Assembly: GCA_002332905.1 (NCBI GenBank)
Contig: DDAM01000057.1
Coordinates: forward strand, 2,429 to 37,373
DNA from: Firmicutes bacterium UBA2058
GTDB lineage: Bacteria > Bacillota > Clostridia > Tissierellales > Sedimentibacteraceae
DNA: 34,945 bases
Direction of reading: 5' to 3'
Under the pieces are notes generated by a model. That model saw only the letters and a list, made by a program, of their open reading frames with translations, ran no database searches and had not been told where the DNA came from. Of the stretch, positions 1 through 7,606 are shown piece by piece (positions within the stretch are counted from its first letter, which is position 1; the number at the start of each line of letters is the position of its first letter). Made by a program: the position numbers and the translations under genes.

Positions 1-26
1 TACTAACTCTATTGAGACTTTTACTA

Positions 27-542
27 TTAGTTTAGTATAAGATTAAAAGAGGCTAATTTTACTCCAAAGTGTTCTTGATCTTCTATATACTTAAAGCCAA
101 GCTTATTCAATACATTAACTGAGGATTTATTTTCATGATAAGCAAGAGCAACTAGGCTTTTCCATTTATATATATCTTTAGCAAATGCAACTGCAGCTTC
201 AGCAGCTTCTGTTGCATATCCGTGTCCCCAGCATTTAGGTGAAAATGCATAAAGTAGTTCAACTTCTGATGAGTTAGCAATAGGTAAAAAACCACAATGA
301 CCAATTAGCTTATTATTTTCTTTAGTTATAACTGCCCAAACTCCATAATCATTTTCTTCCCATAGTTTTTCAAATTTATTCATTACTGCCTTTATATTCT
401 CTCTAGTGTTATCTTTACCACTTCCAAGCCATCTTGTAACTTCTCTTTGTATTAAAATTTCACAATAAGCTTCATAGTCATCTGGACGAAGTCTCCTGAG
501 CAGTAATCGTTTAGAATTAATTTCATCTTTATTAATTTGCAT
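27..542 (-). CDS. GNAT-family N-acetyltransferase, RimJ/RimL type
   Basis: 171 aa, the usual length for a single-domain GNAT. The N-terminus has the RimJ/RimL-like opening 'LLLRRLRPDDYEAYCEI'; the middle has the beta-4/alpha-3 acetyl-CoA region 'ELLYAFSPKCWGHGYATEAAEAA', where the G-x-G-x-A-type loop binds the pyrophosphate of acetyl-CoA; the C-terminal 'HENKSSVNVLNKLGFKYIED' is typical of the family. Proteins like this transfer an acetyl group to an N-terminal or small-molecule amine; the substrate cannot be told. The start is preceded by AAAGGGA on the minus strand. No operon partner is evident: the next minus-strand gene ends about 60 nt upstream. The family call is firm, the substrate unknown. 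Confidence 0.9.
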   Translation of the reverse strand: MQINKDEINSKRLLLRRLRPDDYEAYCEILIQREVTRWLGSGKDNTRENIKAVMNKFEKLWEENDYGVWAVITKENNKLIGHCGFLPIANSSEVELLYAFSPKCWGHGYATEAAEAAVAFAKDIYKWKSLVALAYHENKSSVNVLNKLGFKYIEDQEHFGVKLASFNLILN

Positions 543-605
543 ATGTATGTTCCCTTTAAATAATAAGATTTTAGTAAATTTAAATCAAATCAATAGAAAT
601 AAAAA

Positions 606-1424
606 TTATAAATATGTTAAAATTTCTTCTATCTTTTCAATAATAGAAGTATATTGAAAGTTATCTTTGACAATAAAATATAAGCTTCTCAAGTAATTTT
701 TTATGTTAATTCTTTGATGGAATTTTTCAATAGTTCCATCTTTAATTATATAAATTAAAAAGTTGTCAAGCCATGTTATAATTTCTTGTTCACTTAATAA
801 ACCTCTATCTAAAATGTTTTTTACTGCAGCATTTATTCTATCTGGCTCACCATCTATGTATACATATTTTCCCTGACAAATTTTTAATTTAAATATATTA
901 AGCGCACATAATAAAGATTTATGTTTTACCTCATTACATTTCGCTAGTTCTGATAATACATCAGCACCGTGTGCGACAGAATGTGCCCACCCCTTTTCAT
1001 CAATATAACCTCTAATATCTTTTTCTAAAGCCATATAATTTAGCATAATATTTTGCGTATCTAGAATTATATCTGAATATAGAAAATTTTTTTGAAGGTG
1101 TCTTTGAATAATAAGTGCTATTATCAAAGCTGAAAAAGTTCTAGTAAATACGTAGTCACTTTCTTCTAATCCAATATTATACATGAGATGTTTATTGTCT
1201 TTAGCAATTTCTAAATAATTGCATAGTTCCTTTTCCGTAAATACATTCATATCAATCCAATTTGCAAATATATCATAAATTAAATCATCTCTAAGCTCAT
1301 AATCAACTGTTCCAATTTTTTCAAGCATCTGTAATGCATAATAATTGAATGTATTTGAATTATTTATTTTATAATTATTTTGTTTTATTTCTAATAAATC
1401 TTTTTTTAAATAAGCTTCTATCAT
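606..1424 (-). CDS. DUF2785 family protein
   Basis: 272 aa, mostly helical. The segment 'KGWAHSVAHGADVLSELAKC' about two-thirds along is the recognisable signature of DUF2785 proteins, a Firmicute family of unknown biochemical role. No signal peptide or membrane segment is visible. The conserved His residues in the signature could bind a ligand or metal, but that is inference. It lies between a VanZ-like gene and a GNAT gene on the same strand with gaps of about 130 and 60 nt, so co-transcription is possible but not shown. Confidence 0.75.
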   Translation of the reverse strand: MIEAYLKKDLLEIKQNNYKINNSNTFNYYALQMLEKIGTVDYELRDDLIYDIFANWIDMNVFTEKELCNYLEIAKDNKHLMYNIGLEESDYVFTRTFSALIIALIIQRHLQKNFLYSDIILDTQNIMLNYMALEKDIRGYIDEKGWAHSVAHGADVLSELAKCNEVKHKSLLCALNIFKLKICQGKYVYIDGEPDRINAAVKNILDRGLLSEQEIITWLDNFLIYIIKDGTIEKFHQRINIKNYLRSLYFIVKDNFQYTSIIEKIEEILTYL

Positions 1425-1557
1425 TTATTCACCCCAATTTATTGTATTTATATTAATAGATTCATCTACTAATAAATTCATATGGACTAATGTTACCATC
1501 AATAATTTATAAATGCAATAATGTAATACATCTAACAACTTTTATTTTAATTGTATA

Positions 1558-2199
1558 TTAAAGTAAAAATAGATTCCAAATCCATTCTGATAAAATAGGC
1601 TGCAAAAAAAACATAATTAAATATACAATTAATAAGTATATAAGTGCTTCATACTTGCTAAATGTATTGTTAACTGAGCAATTAGTAGATATGGTAAAAT
1701 AATTCATAAATTTAAATGTCCTCTTTAAAATTAAAAAAAATATATAGCCTATAATTGTACCTAAAGTGTTCATTATCAAATCATCAATATCTGTAGTTCT
1801 AAAACAAAATAATTGAGATATTTCTATACTCATGGAAAATAAAAGTCCACTTAAAAATGTTGTTTTAAATTTTTGATATTTTGTCCATAAAAAAGGAAGC
1901 AGAAAACCAAAAGGTATAAATAGGATTAGATTTAAAATATATTGAGTAAAATTGTTTGCTAAATCGATAAAAGGAATAAAATTAATTGTAAAGCTCATAT
2001 TAATGCCGTTCAAAAATGGAATTCCAGTTATTGATAATACTGCGAATATATAAAGAGAGTAGATGCATGTACCGATAATATGTAAATAAGAAACATTGTG
2101 CTTTCTGTTTATAATTTGAAATAAAATTAAAAAGGGAGTAACTATAATAAATCCTGAAAGAGTTTCTATATACCTCCATATATATTTTAATATACACAT
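1558..2199 (-). CDS. VanZ-family integral membrane protein
   Basis: 213 aa, strongly hydrophobic with about five membrane segments. VanZ-like marks are 'NFIPFIDLANNFTQYILNLILFIPFGFLLPFLW' in the middle (shown by its NxxPF and N-x-x-x-F-x-P-x-G elements) and 'SIEISQLFCFRTTDIDDLIMNTLGTIIGY', where the E-x-x-Q and D-x-x-D-x-x-x-N-T-x-G pattern is characteristic. VanZ relatives give low-level teicoplanin resistance in some contexts, but most chromosomal copies have no known function. The start is uncertain: the first ATG lacks a clear Shine-Dalgarno sequence, while a GGAGG occurs about 23 nt inside the frame with no good in-frame start after it. Confidence 0.85.
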   Translation of the reverse strand: MCILKYIWRYIETLSGFIIVTPFLILFQIINRKHNVSYLHIIGTCIYSLYIFAVLSITGIPFLNGINMSFTINFIPFIDLANNFTQYILNLILFIPFGFLLPFLWTKYQKFKTTFLSGLLFSMSIEISQLFCFRTTDIDDLIMNTLGTIIGYIFFLILKRTFKFMNYFTISTNCSVNNTFSKYEALIYLLIVYLIMFFLQPILSEWIWNLFLL

Positions 2200-2293
2200 A
2201 TTAACAAATATAAGTTTAAGAAATATATATTAAAATTATTAAGAATCTATAAATATTTATTTTCATAATAATTGGAAATAATTTAAAAGATTA

Positions 2294-2322
2294 TAGACAT
2301 TTTCTATAAAACAAGTTAGAAT
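2294..2322 (+). promoter_or_regulatory. Predicted sigma-A promoter of the cyclophilin gene
   Basis: -35 TAGACA (2294-2299), a 17-bp spacer, -10 TAGAAT (2317-2322), 35 nt before the ATG at 2358, with the ribosome binding site AGAAAGGG between. Both hexamers are close to the TTGACA/TATAAT consensus; no transcription data. Confidence 0.5.
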
Positions 2323-2357
2323 TTTTATAGATAATAAATAAGAAAGGGACATATAAA

Positions 2358-2921
2358 ATGAAAAATCCAATAGCAACAATGACAATGAGTAGTGGTAATA
2401 AAATAGTAATTGAACTTATGCCAAAAGAAGCACCAAATTCAGTTAATTGTTTTATTTATTTATCAAAAAAAGGTGTTTTTAATAACAGAGAGATAAAAAG
2501 AGTTGTTCCAGGATTTGTACTACAACCAACTTATGATTCTTTTAATAGAGATTCTGTGGCTAATGTAGCCGTAAATGGTGAATTTAGAGAAAATGGTTTT
2601 AATAATAATCTTAAGCTTGAAAAAGGTGTTGTAGCTCTTGGTGGTGATGGAAAAACTATGGCTGGACCAAGTTGCTTTTATTTTGTGCTAAGTGACGAGG
2701 CAGGAAGAAAATTAGATGGAAAATATACTGGAATAGGACGAGTTATTGAAGGTTACGAAGAGGTAGAACGTATTGAAAATGTTAAAACAAAATCTATAGA
2801 TGTTGGAACACCTGGAGTCACAGTTAATGAGCCAATAGTGCCTGAAATAATTGCAAGTATAATAGTTGAAACATTTGGAGTAATTTATGATGAACCTATA
2901 ATTTCAGGTTTATCTGATTAA
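2358..2921 (+). CDS. Cyclophilin-type peptidyl-prolyl cis-trans isomerase
   Basis: 187 aa. A cyclophilin catalyses cis-trans isomerisation of proline peptide bonds during protein folding. The fold is visible from 'GNKIVIELMPKEAPNSVNCFIYLSKKG' (beta-1/helix-1) through 'IKRVVPGFVLQ' (the Arg/Phe/Gln active-site strand) to 'GPSCFYFVLSD' and 'GIGRVIEGYEEVERIE'. The loop after 'GFVLQ' is diverged: the usual GGDPTGTG stretch is replaced by 'PTYDSFNRDS', as in a clostridial subgroup of short cytoplasmic cyclophilins. There is no signal peptide. The gene has its own promoter and is followed by a hairpin terminator, so it is probably monocistronic. Confidence 0.88.
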   Translation: MKNPIATMTMSSGNKIVIELMPKEAPNSVNCFIYLSKKGVFNNREIKRVVPGFVLQPTYDSFNRDSVANVAVNGEFRENGFNNNLKLEKGVVALGGDGKTMAGPSCFYFVLSDEAGRKLDGKYTGIGRVIEGYEEVERIENVKTKSIDVGTPGVTVNEPIVPEIIASIIVETFGVIYDEPIISGLSD

Positions 2922-2956
2922 ATTACATATCAAATTTATAATAAACATGAAATATT

Positions 2957-2989
2957 AAAGTTGCAGTTAGATATTGCAACTTTTATCTT
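2957..2989 (+). terminator. Rho-independent terminator after the cyclophilin gene
   Basis: Perfect 9-bp inverted repeat AAAGTTGCA / TGCAACTTT (2957-2965 and 2975-2983), loop of 9 nt, followed by an interrupted T tract (TATCTT). Positioned 36 nt after the stop codon. Confidence 0.55.
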
Positions 2990-3004
2990 GCTATAAACAT
3001 CAAA

Positions 3005-3033
3005 TTGAAAAAACAATCTATTTATGTTAGAAT
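3005..3033 (+). promoter_or_regulatory. Predicted sigma-A promoter of galE
   Basis: -35 TTGAAA (3005-3010), exactly 17 bp, -10 TAGAAT (3028-3033). It lies about 30 nt before the chosen galE start and just after the preceding terminator. Confidence 0.6.
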
Positions 3034-3062
3034 ATTCATAAATAAATGAAAGGATGGTAATT

Positions 3063-4064
3063 ATGAATATATTAGTTACTGGTGGAGCAGGATACATAGG
3101 TTCGCATACATGTATAGTGCTATTAGAAGCAGGTTATAAAGTAATAATCGCAGACAATCTAAGCAATAGTAGCGTTGAAGTAGTTGATAAGATAAGAAAA
3201 ATAAGTAATAAAGAAGTTGTATTTTATGAAGTAGATGTAACGGATGAAAGTGCAACTGAAAAAATCTTTGTGGAAAATAATATTGATGGGATAATTCATT
3301 TTGCAGGATTTAAGGCTGTAGGTGAATCGGTAGAAAAGCCTTTAGAATATTATCATAATAACATATTAAGTACGCTTGTACTTTGCAGGATGTGTAAAAA
3401 ATATAATGTAAATAAATTTGTATTTAGCTCATCTGCTACTGTTTATGGCAATAATAATGTTCCTTTCATCGAAACAATGGATTTGTTGCCAACTACTAAC
3501 CCATATGGAGAAACAAAAGCTATGAACGAGAGAATTTTAACTGACATAGCAAAGGCGAATCCCAGCTTTGGTGTAACACTACTTAGATATTTTAATCCAA
3601 TAGGAGCTCATGATAGCGGGTTAATTGGAGAAGTGCCAAATGGTATACCAAATAATTTGATGCCTTATATTACTCAAGTAGCAAAGGGTAAACTTGATAA
3701 ACTAAAAGTCTTTGGAAATGACTATGATACTATAGACGGTACAGGTATTAGAGACTATATACATGTAGTAGATTTAGCAAAAGGTCATGTGGATGCTATA
3801 AAAAATATAAAAAATGGTGTTAATATATATAACTTGGGAACGGGAGAGGGTACATCTGTTTTACAGTTGATAAATACATTTATAAATGTAAATAAAATTG
3901 ATGTTCCATTTGAGATAGTTGGAAGACGAGCAGGCGATATTGCAGAATGTTATGCTGATGCTACTAAAGCTGAAAAAGAGCTTGGTTGGACTGCTAAGCA
4001 TACTTTAGAGGACATGGTTCGTGATTCATGGAGATTTGAAAAGGCTAATAAAAATTATAGATAA
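3063..4064 (+). CDS. galE: UDP-glucose 4-epimerase
   Basis: 333 aa, the usual GalE length. It interconverts UDP-glucose and UDP-galactose (some members also the N-acetyl forms) using tightly bound NAD+. Visible marks: the N-terminal Rossmann motif 'VTGGAGYIGSHT'; 'HFAGFKAVGESVEKPLEYY'; the catalytic Ser strand 'FSSSATVYG'; the YxxxK pair in 'NPYGETKAMNE'; and 'GTGIRDYIHVVDLAKGH' near the C-terminal substrate domain. An ATG nine bases upstream overlaps the Shine-Dalgarno AAAGGATGG, so the start at 3063 is preferred. It is the first gene of a run with a Gfo/Idh oxidoreductase and a nucleotidyltransferase/sugar-kinase fusion. In galacto-N-biose/lacto-N-biose salvage GalE regenerates the UDP-sugar, which fits these neighbours. 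Confidence 0.95.
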   Translation: MNILVTGGAGYIGSHTCIVLLEAGYKVIIADNLSNSSVEVVDKIRKISNKEVVFYEVDVTDESATEKIFVENNIDGIIHFAGFKAVGESVEKPLEYYHNNILSTLVLCRMCKKYNVNKFVFSSSATVYGNNNVPFIETMDLLPTTNPYGETKAMNERILTDIAKANPSFGVTLLRYFNPIGAHDSGLIGEVPNGIPNNLMPYITQVAKGKLDKLKVFGNDYDTIDGTGIRDYIHVVDLAKGHVDAIKNIKNGVNIYNLGTGEGTSVLQLINTFINVNKIDVPFEIVGRRAGDIAECYADATKAEKELGWTAKHTLEDMVRDSWRFEKANKNYR

Positions 4065-4082
4065 TAAGAAAGTATGCGCCGA

Positions 4083-4149
4083 GCTCATGCACAAATTTTT
4101 AACCTTTCTTTAAGAAAGGCTGATTCTTTTGTGTAATATGTGCATGAGC
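4083..4149 (+). repeat. Nested intergenic hairpin between galE and the Gfo/Idh gene
   Basis: Outer arms GCTCATGCACA (4083-4093) and TGTGCATGAGC (4139-4149) are perfect 11-bp complements. Inside is a second hairpin CCTTTCTT-T-AAGAAAGG (4103-4119). The element fills most of the 117-nt spacer and no T tract directly follows the outer stem, so it looks more like a stable mRNA structure or partial attenuator than a plain terminator. Confidence 0.6.
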
Positions 4150-4181
4150 ATAAAAATAATTTAATAAAGGAGTAAAATCAT

Positions 4182-5462
4182 ATGACAAAATTAAAGGTTG
4201 CATTAGCTGGTCTAGGAAGTAGAGGAAAAGATACATATGCAAAATGTGCAAATATTTTTCCTGATAGAATGGAAATCGTTGCTATTGCTGATATAGATAA
4301 AGACAAGGTTGAAGAGGTAGCACGTCTTTATAATGTGCCAAAAGATATGTGCTTTAATAGTGCTGAAGAACTTATCTCAAAAGAAAAACTGGCAGATGTA
4401 ATGTTTATTACTACTCAAGATAAACAACACGTTGGTCATGCAATACCTGCACTAAAAAAGGGCTATCATTTACTCTTAGAAAAGCCTATTTCACCTAACC
4501 TAAATGAGTGTAGGGAAATAGTAAGAGTAGCAAAAGAATGTAATCGTAAGGTTGTTGTTTGCCATGTTTTACGATATACACCTTTCTTCACTAAAATTAA
4601 GGAAATAATTGAAAAAGGAACTATCGGCGATATAGTTAATGTTATGGCTCTTGAGAATGTTGGTTATTGGCATCAAGCTCATAGTTTTGTTAGAGGTAAT
4701 TGGAGAAATTCAGAGACTACAAGTCCAATGATATTACAAAAATGCTGTCATGATATGGACATGTACTTGTGGTTAATAGGTAAGAAGTGTAAGTCTGTTT
4801 CTTCATTTGGAAGTACATATTTATTTAAAGAAGAATGTGCACCAGAAGGTGCAGCTAAACGTTGTATGGATGGCTGTAAAGCAAAAGAAAACTGTCCTTT
4901 TGATGCTGAAAAGATATATATTAATCATAAAAAAATAGGTGTAGCAAACGGATATAAGGCATGGCCTTTAGATGTTTTAACACTTCATCCAACTGTTGAA
5001 AGTATAACTGAGGCTATTAAAACTGGTCCTTATGGAAGATGTGTGTACCATTGTGATAATAATGTTGTTGACCATCAAGTAGTTAATTTAAACATGACTG
5101 ATGGCTCTACTATTCATCTTACAATGAGTGGTTTTACTGCAACAGGTTCTAGATATGCAAAATTCATGGGTACAGAGGGTGAAATAATTGCAGACATGTC
5201 TACTAACATAATAAAAGTTACAAGATTTGGCGAAGATACAGAAGAAATTGATGTAACAAAAATAGCCTCTGACTTCTCAGGACACGGTGGTGGAGATAAT
5301 AGAATGGTTAGTGAATTCTTAGATTTAATTATCAATGATAAAGAGCCAACTAGCGCAATTACGTCAGTAGAACATTCAGTTGAAAGTCATTATTGTGCAC
5401 TTGCAGCAGAGAAGTCAAGAGTTAATGGTGGCAAAGTGGTAGAACTAGATACATTGAGGTAA
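4182..5462 (+). CDS. Gfo/Idh/MocA-family oxidoreductase
   Basis: 426 aa, predicted NAD(P)-dependent sugar dehydrogenase or reductase. The N-terminal Rossmann domain starts 'KLKVALAGLGSRGKDTY' (G-x-G-x-x-G type) and contains the family's EKP motif in 'HLLLEKPISPN'; the substrate domain carries the catalytic-type 'KCCHDMDMYLWL'. A short Cys-rich insertion around residues 224-240 ('CAPEGAAKRCMDGCKAKENC') has four Cys that could bind metal; this insertion occurs in a subset of the family. Ribosome binding site AAAGGAG. The spacers to galE and to the kinase fusion both contain hairpins, suggesting one transcript with internal processing. Substrate unknown; a role with the neighbouring hexosamine/galactose genes is inference. 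Confidence 0.9.
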   Translation: MTKLKVALAGLGSRGKDTYAKCANIFPDRMEIVAIADIDKDKVEEVARLYNVPKDMCFNSAEELISKEKLADVMFITTQDKQHVGHAIPALKKGYHLLLEKPISPNLNECREIVRVAKECNRKVVVCHVLRYTPFFTKIKEIIEKGTIGDIVNVMALENVGYWHQAHSFVRGNWRNSETTSPMILQKCCHDMDMYLWLIGKKCKSVSSFGSTYLFKEECAPEGAAKRCMDGCKAKENCPFDAEKIYINHKKIGVANGYKAWPLDVLTLHPTVESITEAIKTGPYGRCVYHCDNNVVDHQVVNLNMTDGSTIHLTMSGFTATGSRYAKFMGTEGEIIADMSTNIIKVTRFGEDTEEIDVTKIASDFSGHGGGDNRMVSEFLDLIINDKEPTSAITSVEHSVESHYCALAAEKSRVNGGKVVELDTLR

Positions 5463-5463
5463 A

Positions 5464-5520
5464 AGAGTGAAGAAAAAAACATTCTTCACTCTATGGAAGA
5501 ATCAAAGAACGATTCTTCAT
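5464..5520 (+). repeat. Double-hairpin intergenic repeat, copy A
   Basis: First hairpin AGAGTGAAGAA / TTCTTCACTCT with loop AAAAACA (5464-5492), then ATGG, then a second hairpin GAAGAATC / GATTCTTC (5496-5503 and 5511-5518). Related copies lie at 29735-29818 and 32088-32115. It starts two bases after the oxidoreductase stop and is followed by TTTTATTTTA, so it may also act as an attenuator. Confidence 0.7.
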
Positions 5521-5562
5521 CAGTTTTATTTTATGCTGTAAACAGTATAATGAGAGGTAAAC

Positions 5563-7578
5563 ATGAATAAACCAATATTAGTAGTAATGGCAGCAGGTAT
5601 GGGAAGTCGCTATGGAGGTTCAAAGCAAATGGACGCTGTAGGGCAAAATGGAGAAGCTATAATAGATTATTCAATATATGATGCTATAAAAGCAGGATTT
5701 AGAAAGGTTATAATTATAACTAAAAAAGATATTGAGTCAAAATTTAAGGAGATTGTAGGCAATAGGATTTCTAAGCATATTGAGGTTAAATATGCATATC
5801 AGGAGCTTGATAATATACCAAAAGGGTATAAGGTACCTGAGGGTAGAGTAAAGCCGTGGGGAACCTGTCAAGCAGTTTTAAGTGCAAAGGAGTTAATTGA
5901 CGCACCATTTGCAGTAATAAATGCAGATGATTATTATGGACCTGATGCGTTTAAAAAAATGTATGATTATTTAAGTAATTGTCATGATACTGATAAATAT
6001 AATTATGCTATGGTTGGATATATTCTTGGCAATACTTTAACTGAAAATGGACATGTAGCCAGAGGTATTTGTACTGTAGATGAAAATGGATATCTTCAAG
6101 ATGTAACTGAACGAACACGAATAGAGAAAATAGAAGATGGTGCAAAATTTACTGAGGATGATGGAAACACATGGACTAAATTATCTAGTGATAGTATTGT
6201 TAGTATGAATTTATGGGGATTTTCTCAAAGCTTCTTAGAAGAAGCAGAGAAAAGATTTCCAGTTTTTCTTGACACTGCATTAAAATCAAATCCCTTAAAA
6301 GGTGAATACTTTTTGCCAGGTGTAGTTAATAATTTACTGGATGAGGGTAAGGCTTGTATAAAAGTGCTTAAAAGCTCTGATAAATGGTATGGTGTAACAT
6401 ATCAAGCTGATAAGGAAATAGTTGTTAATGCTATTTTGAAAAAACATAAAAATGGGCTATATAAAACACCTCTTTGGGGAGAAAGTATAAAGCTAACTGA
6501 AGCGTTAAATGCATATAATTTTGGTGGAATTGTAATTGATACCTATGCATTTGGAGAAGGACACATAAATGATACGTTTTGTGTTTGTGTAAGAAAAGAA
6601 AATAAAGAAATCAGTCGTTATATTTTGCAACGTATAAATTCAAATGTTTTTAAAGAACCTATAAAGCTTATGGAAAACATAGTTAATGTAACAAATTATC
6701 TTAAAAATATCATTATAAAAAATGGTGGAGATTATAAAAGAGAAACCTTAAATGTTGTAAAAACAAAGGATAATAAAGACTATTATATAGATTCAGATGG
6801 ACAGACTTGGAGAGTATTTTATTTCATCGATGATATATTCTGTCTTCAATCAGTTGAAAAATCAGAGCATTTTTATGAAAGTGCAAAAAGCTTTGGAAAG
6901 TTTATGAAACAGCTTAGTGATTTCCCAGTTGAAACACTTCATGAAACTATACCAAGATTTCATGATACACCTAATCGTTTAGAAAATCTAAAAGTAGCTA
7001 TAGAAGATAATAAGTTTGGACGTGTAAAGCTTGTAAAAAATGAGATAGAGTTTGCACTTTCAAGAGAAAAAGACTGTAACTATCTCATGGATAAGCTAGC
7101 AAAGGGTGAACTGCCTTTACGTGTTACTCATAATGACACTAAGCTTAATAATATTTTAATAGATAAATGTACTGAAAAAGGAATATGTGTTGTTGATTTA
7201 GATACTATTATGCCAGGTCTTTGTGCAAATGATTTTGGAGACTCAATACGATTTGGTGCAACTACTGCTGCCGAGGATGAGCCTGATACAACTAAAATGC
7301 ATTTTGATATAGATCTGTTTGAAATATACACAAAAGGGTATCTAGAAGAAACAGGTAATATCTTAACTAATGAAGAAAAATTATCCTTAGTTTGGGGTTC
7401 TAAGCTAATGACATTAGAATGTGGTATCAGGTTTTTGACAGACTATTTGAATGGTGATACTTATTTTAAAACAAGTCATAAAAATCATAATTTAGACAGA
7501 ACTAGAACTCAGTTCAAGCTCGTATATGAAATGGAACAGAATTTTAATAAAATGTTAGATATAGTAATGAAATATTGA
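5563..7578 (+). CDS. Fused sugar nucleotidyltransferase / N-acetylhexosamine 1-kinase-like protein
   Basis: 671 aa with two domains. Residues ~1-300 are a sugar-1-phosphate nucleotidyltransferase: the NTP-binding loop 'VVMAAGMGSRYGGSKQMDAV' near residue 8 and the metal-binding 'NADDYYG' at 120-126. Residues ~310-671 are an aminoglycoside-phosphotransferase-fold kinase resembling NahK/LnpB: 'GEGHINDTF' in the nucleotide loop, catalytic 'THNDTKLNNIL' (H523, D525) and metal-site 'VVDLDTIMPG' (D545, D547). NahK phosphorylates GlcNAc/GalNAc at C1; the N-terminal domain would then make the nucleotide sugar, so one chain could do two consecutive salvage steps, with GalE nearby. The exact sugar is inferred, not shown. 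Its leader shares a short hairpin plus ribosome binding site with the next gene. Confidence 0.85.
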   Translation: MNKPILVVMAAGMGSRYGGSKQMDAVGQNGEAIIDYSIYDAIKAGFRKVIIITKKDIESKFKEIVGNRISKHIEVKYAYQELDNIPKGYKVPEGRVKPWGTCQAVLSAKELIDAPFAVINADDYYGPDAFKKMYDYLSNCHDTDKYNYAMVGYILGNTLTENGHVARGICTVDENGYLQDVTERTRIEKIEDGAKFTEDDGNTWTKLSSDSIVSMNLWGFSQSFLEEAEKRFPVFLDTALKSNPLKGEYFLPGVVNNLLDEGKACIKVLKSSDKWYGVTYQADKEIVVNAILKKHKNGLYKTPLWGESIKLTEALNAYNFGGIVIDTYAFGEGHINDTFCVCVRKENKEISRYILQRINSNVFKEPIKLMENIVNVTNYLKNIIIKNGGDYKRETLNVVKTKDNKDYYIDSDGQTWRVFYFIDDIFCLQSVEKSEHFYESAKSFGKFMKQLSDFPVETLHETIPRFHDTPNRLENLKVAIEDNKFGRVKLVKNEIEFALSREKDCNYLMDKLAKGELPLRVTHNDTKLNNILIDKCTEKGICVVDLDTIMPGLCANDFGDSIRFGATTAAEDEPDTTKMHFDIDLFEIYTKGYLEETGNILTNEEKLSLVWGSKLMTLECGIRFLTDYLNGDTYFKTSHKNHNLDRTRTQFKLVYEMEQNFNKMLDIVMKY

Positions 7579-7606
7579 TGCTGAAAACAGCGTAATGGAG
7601 GTAATT

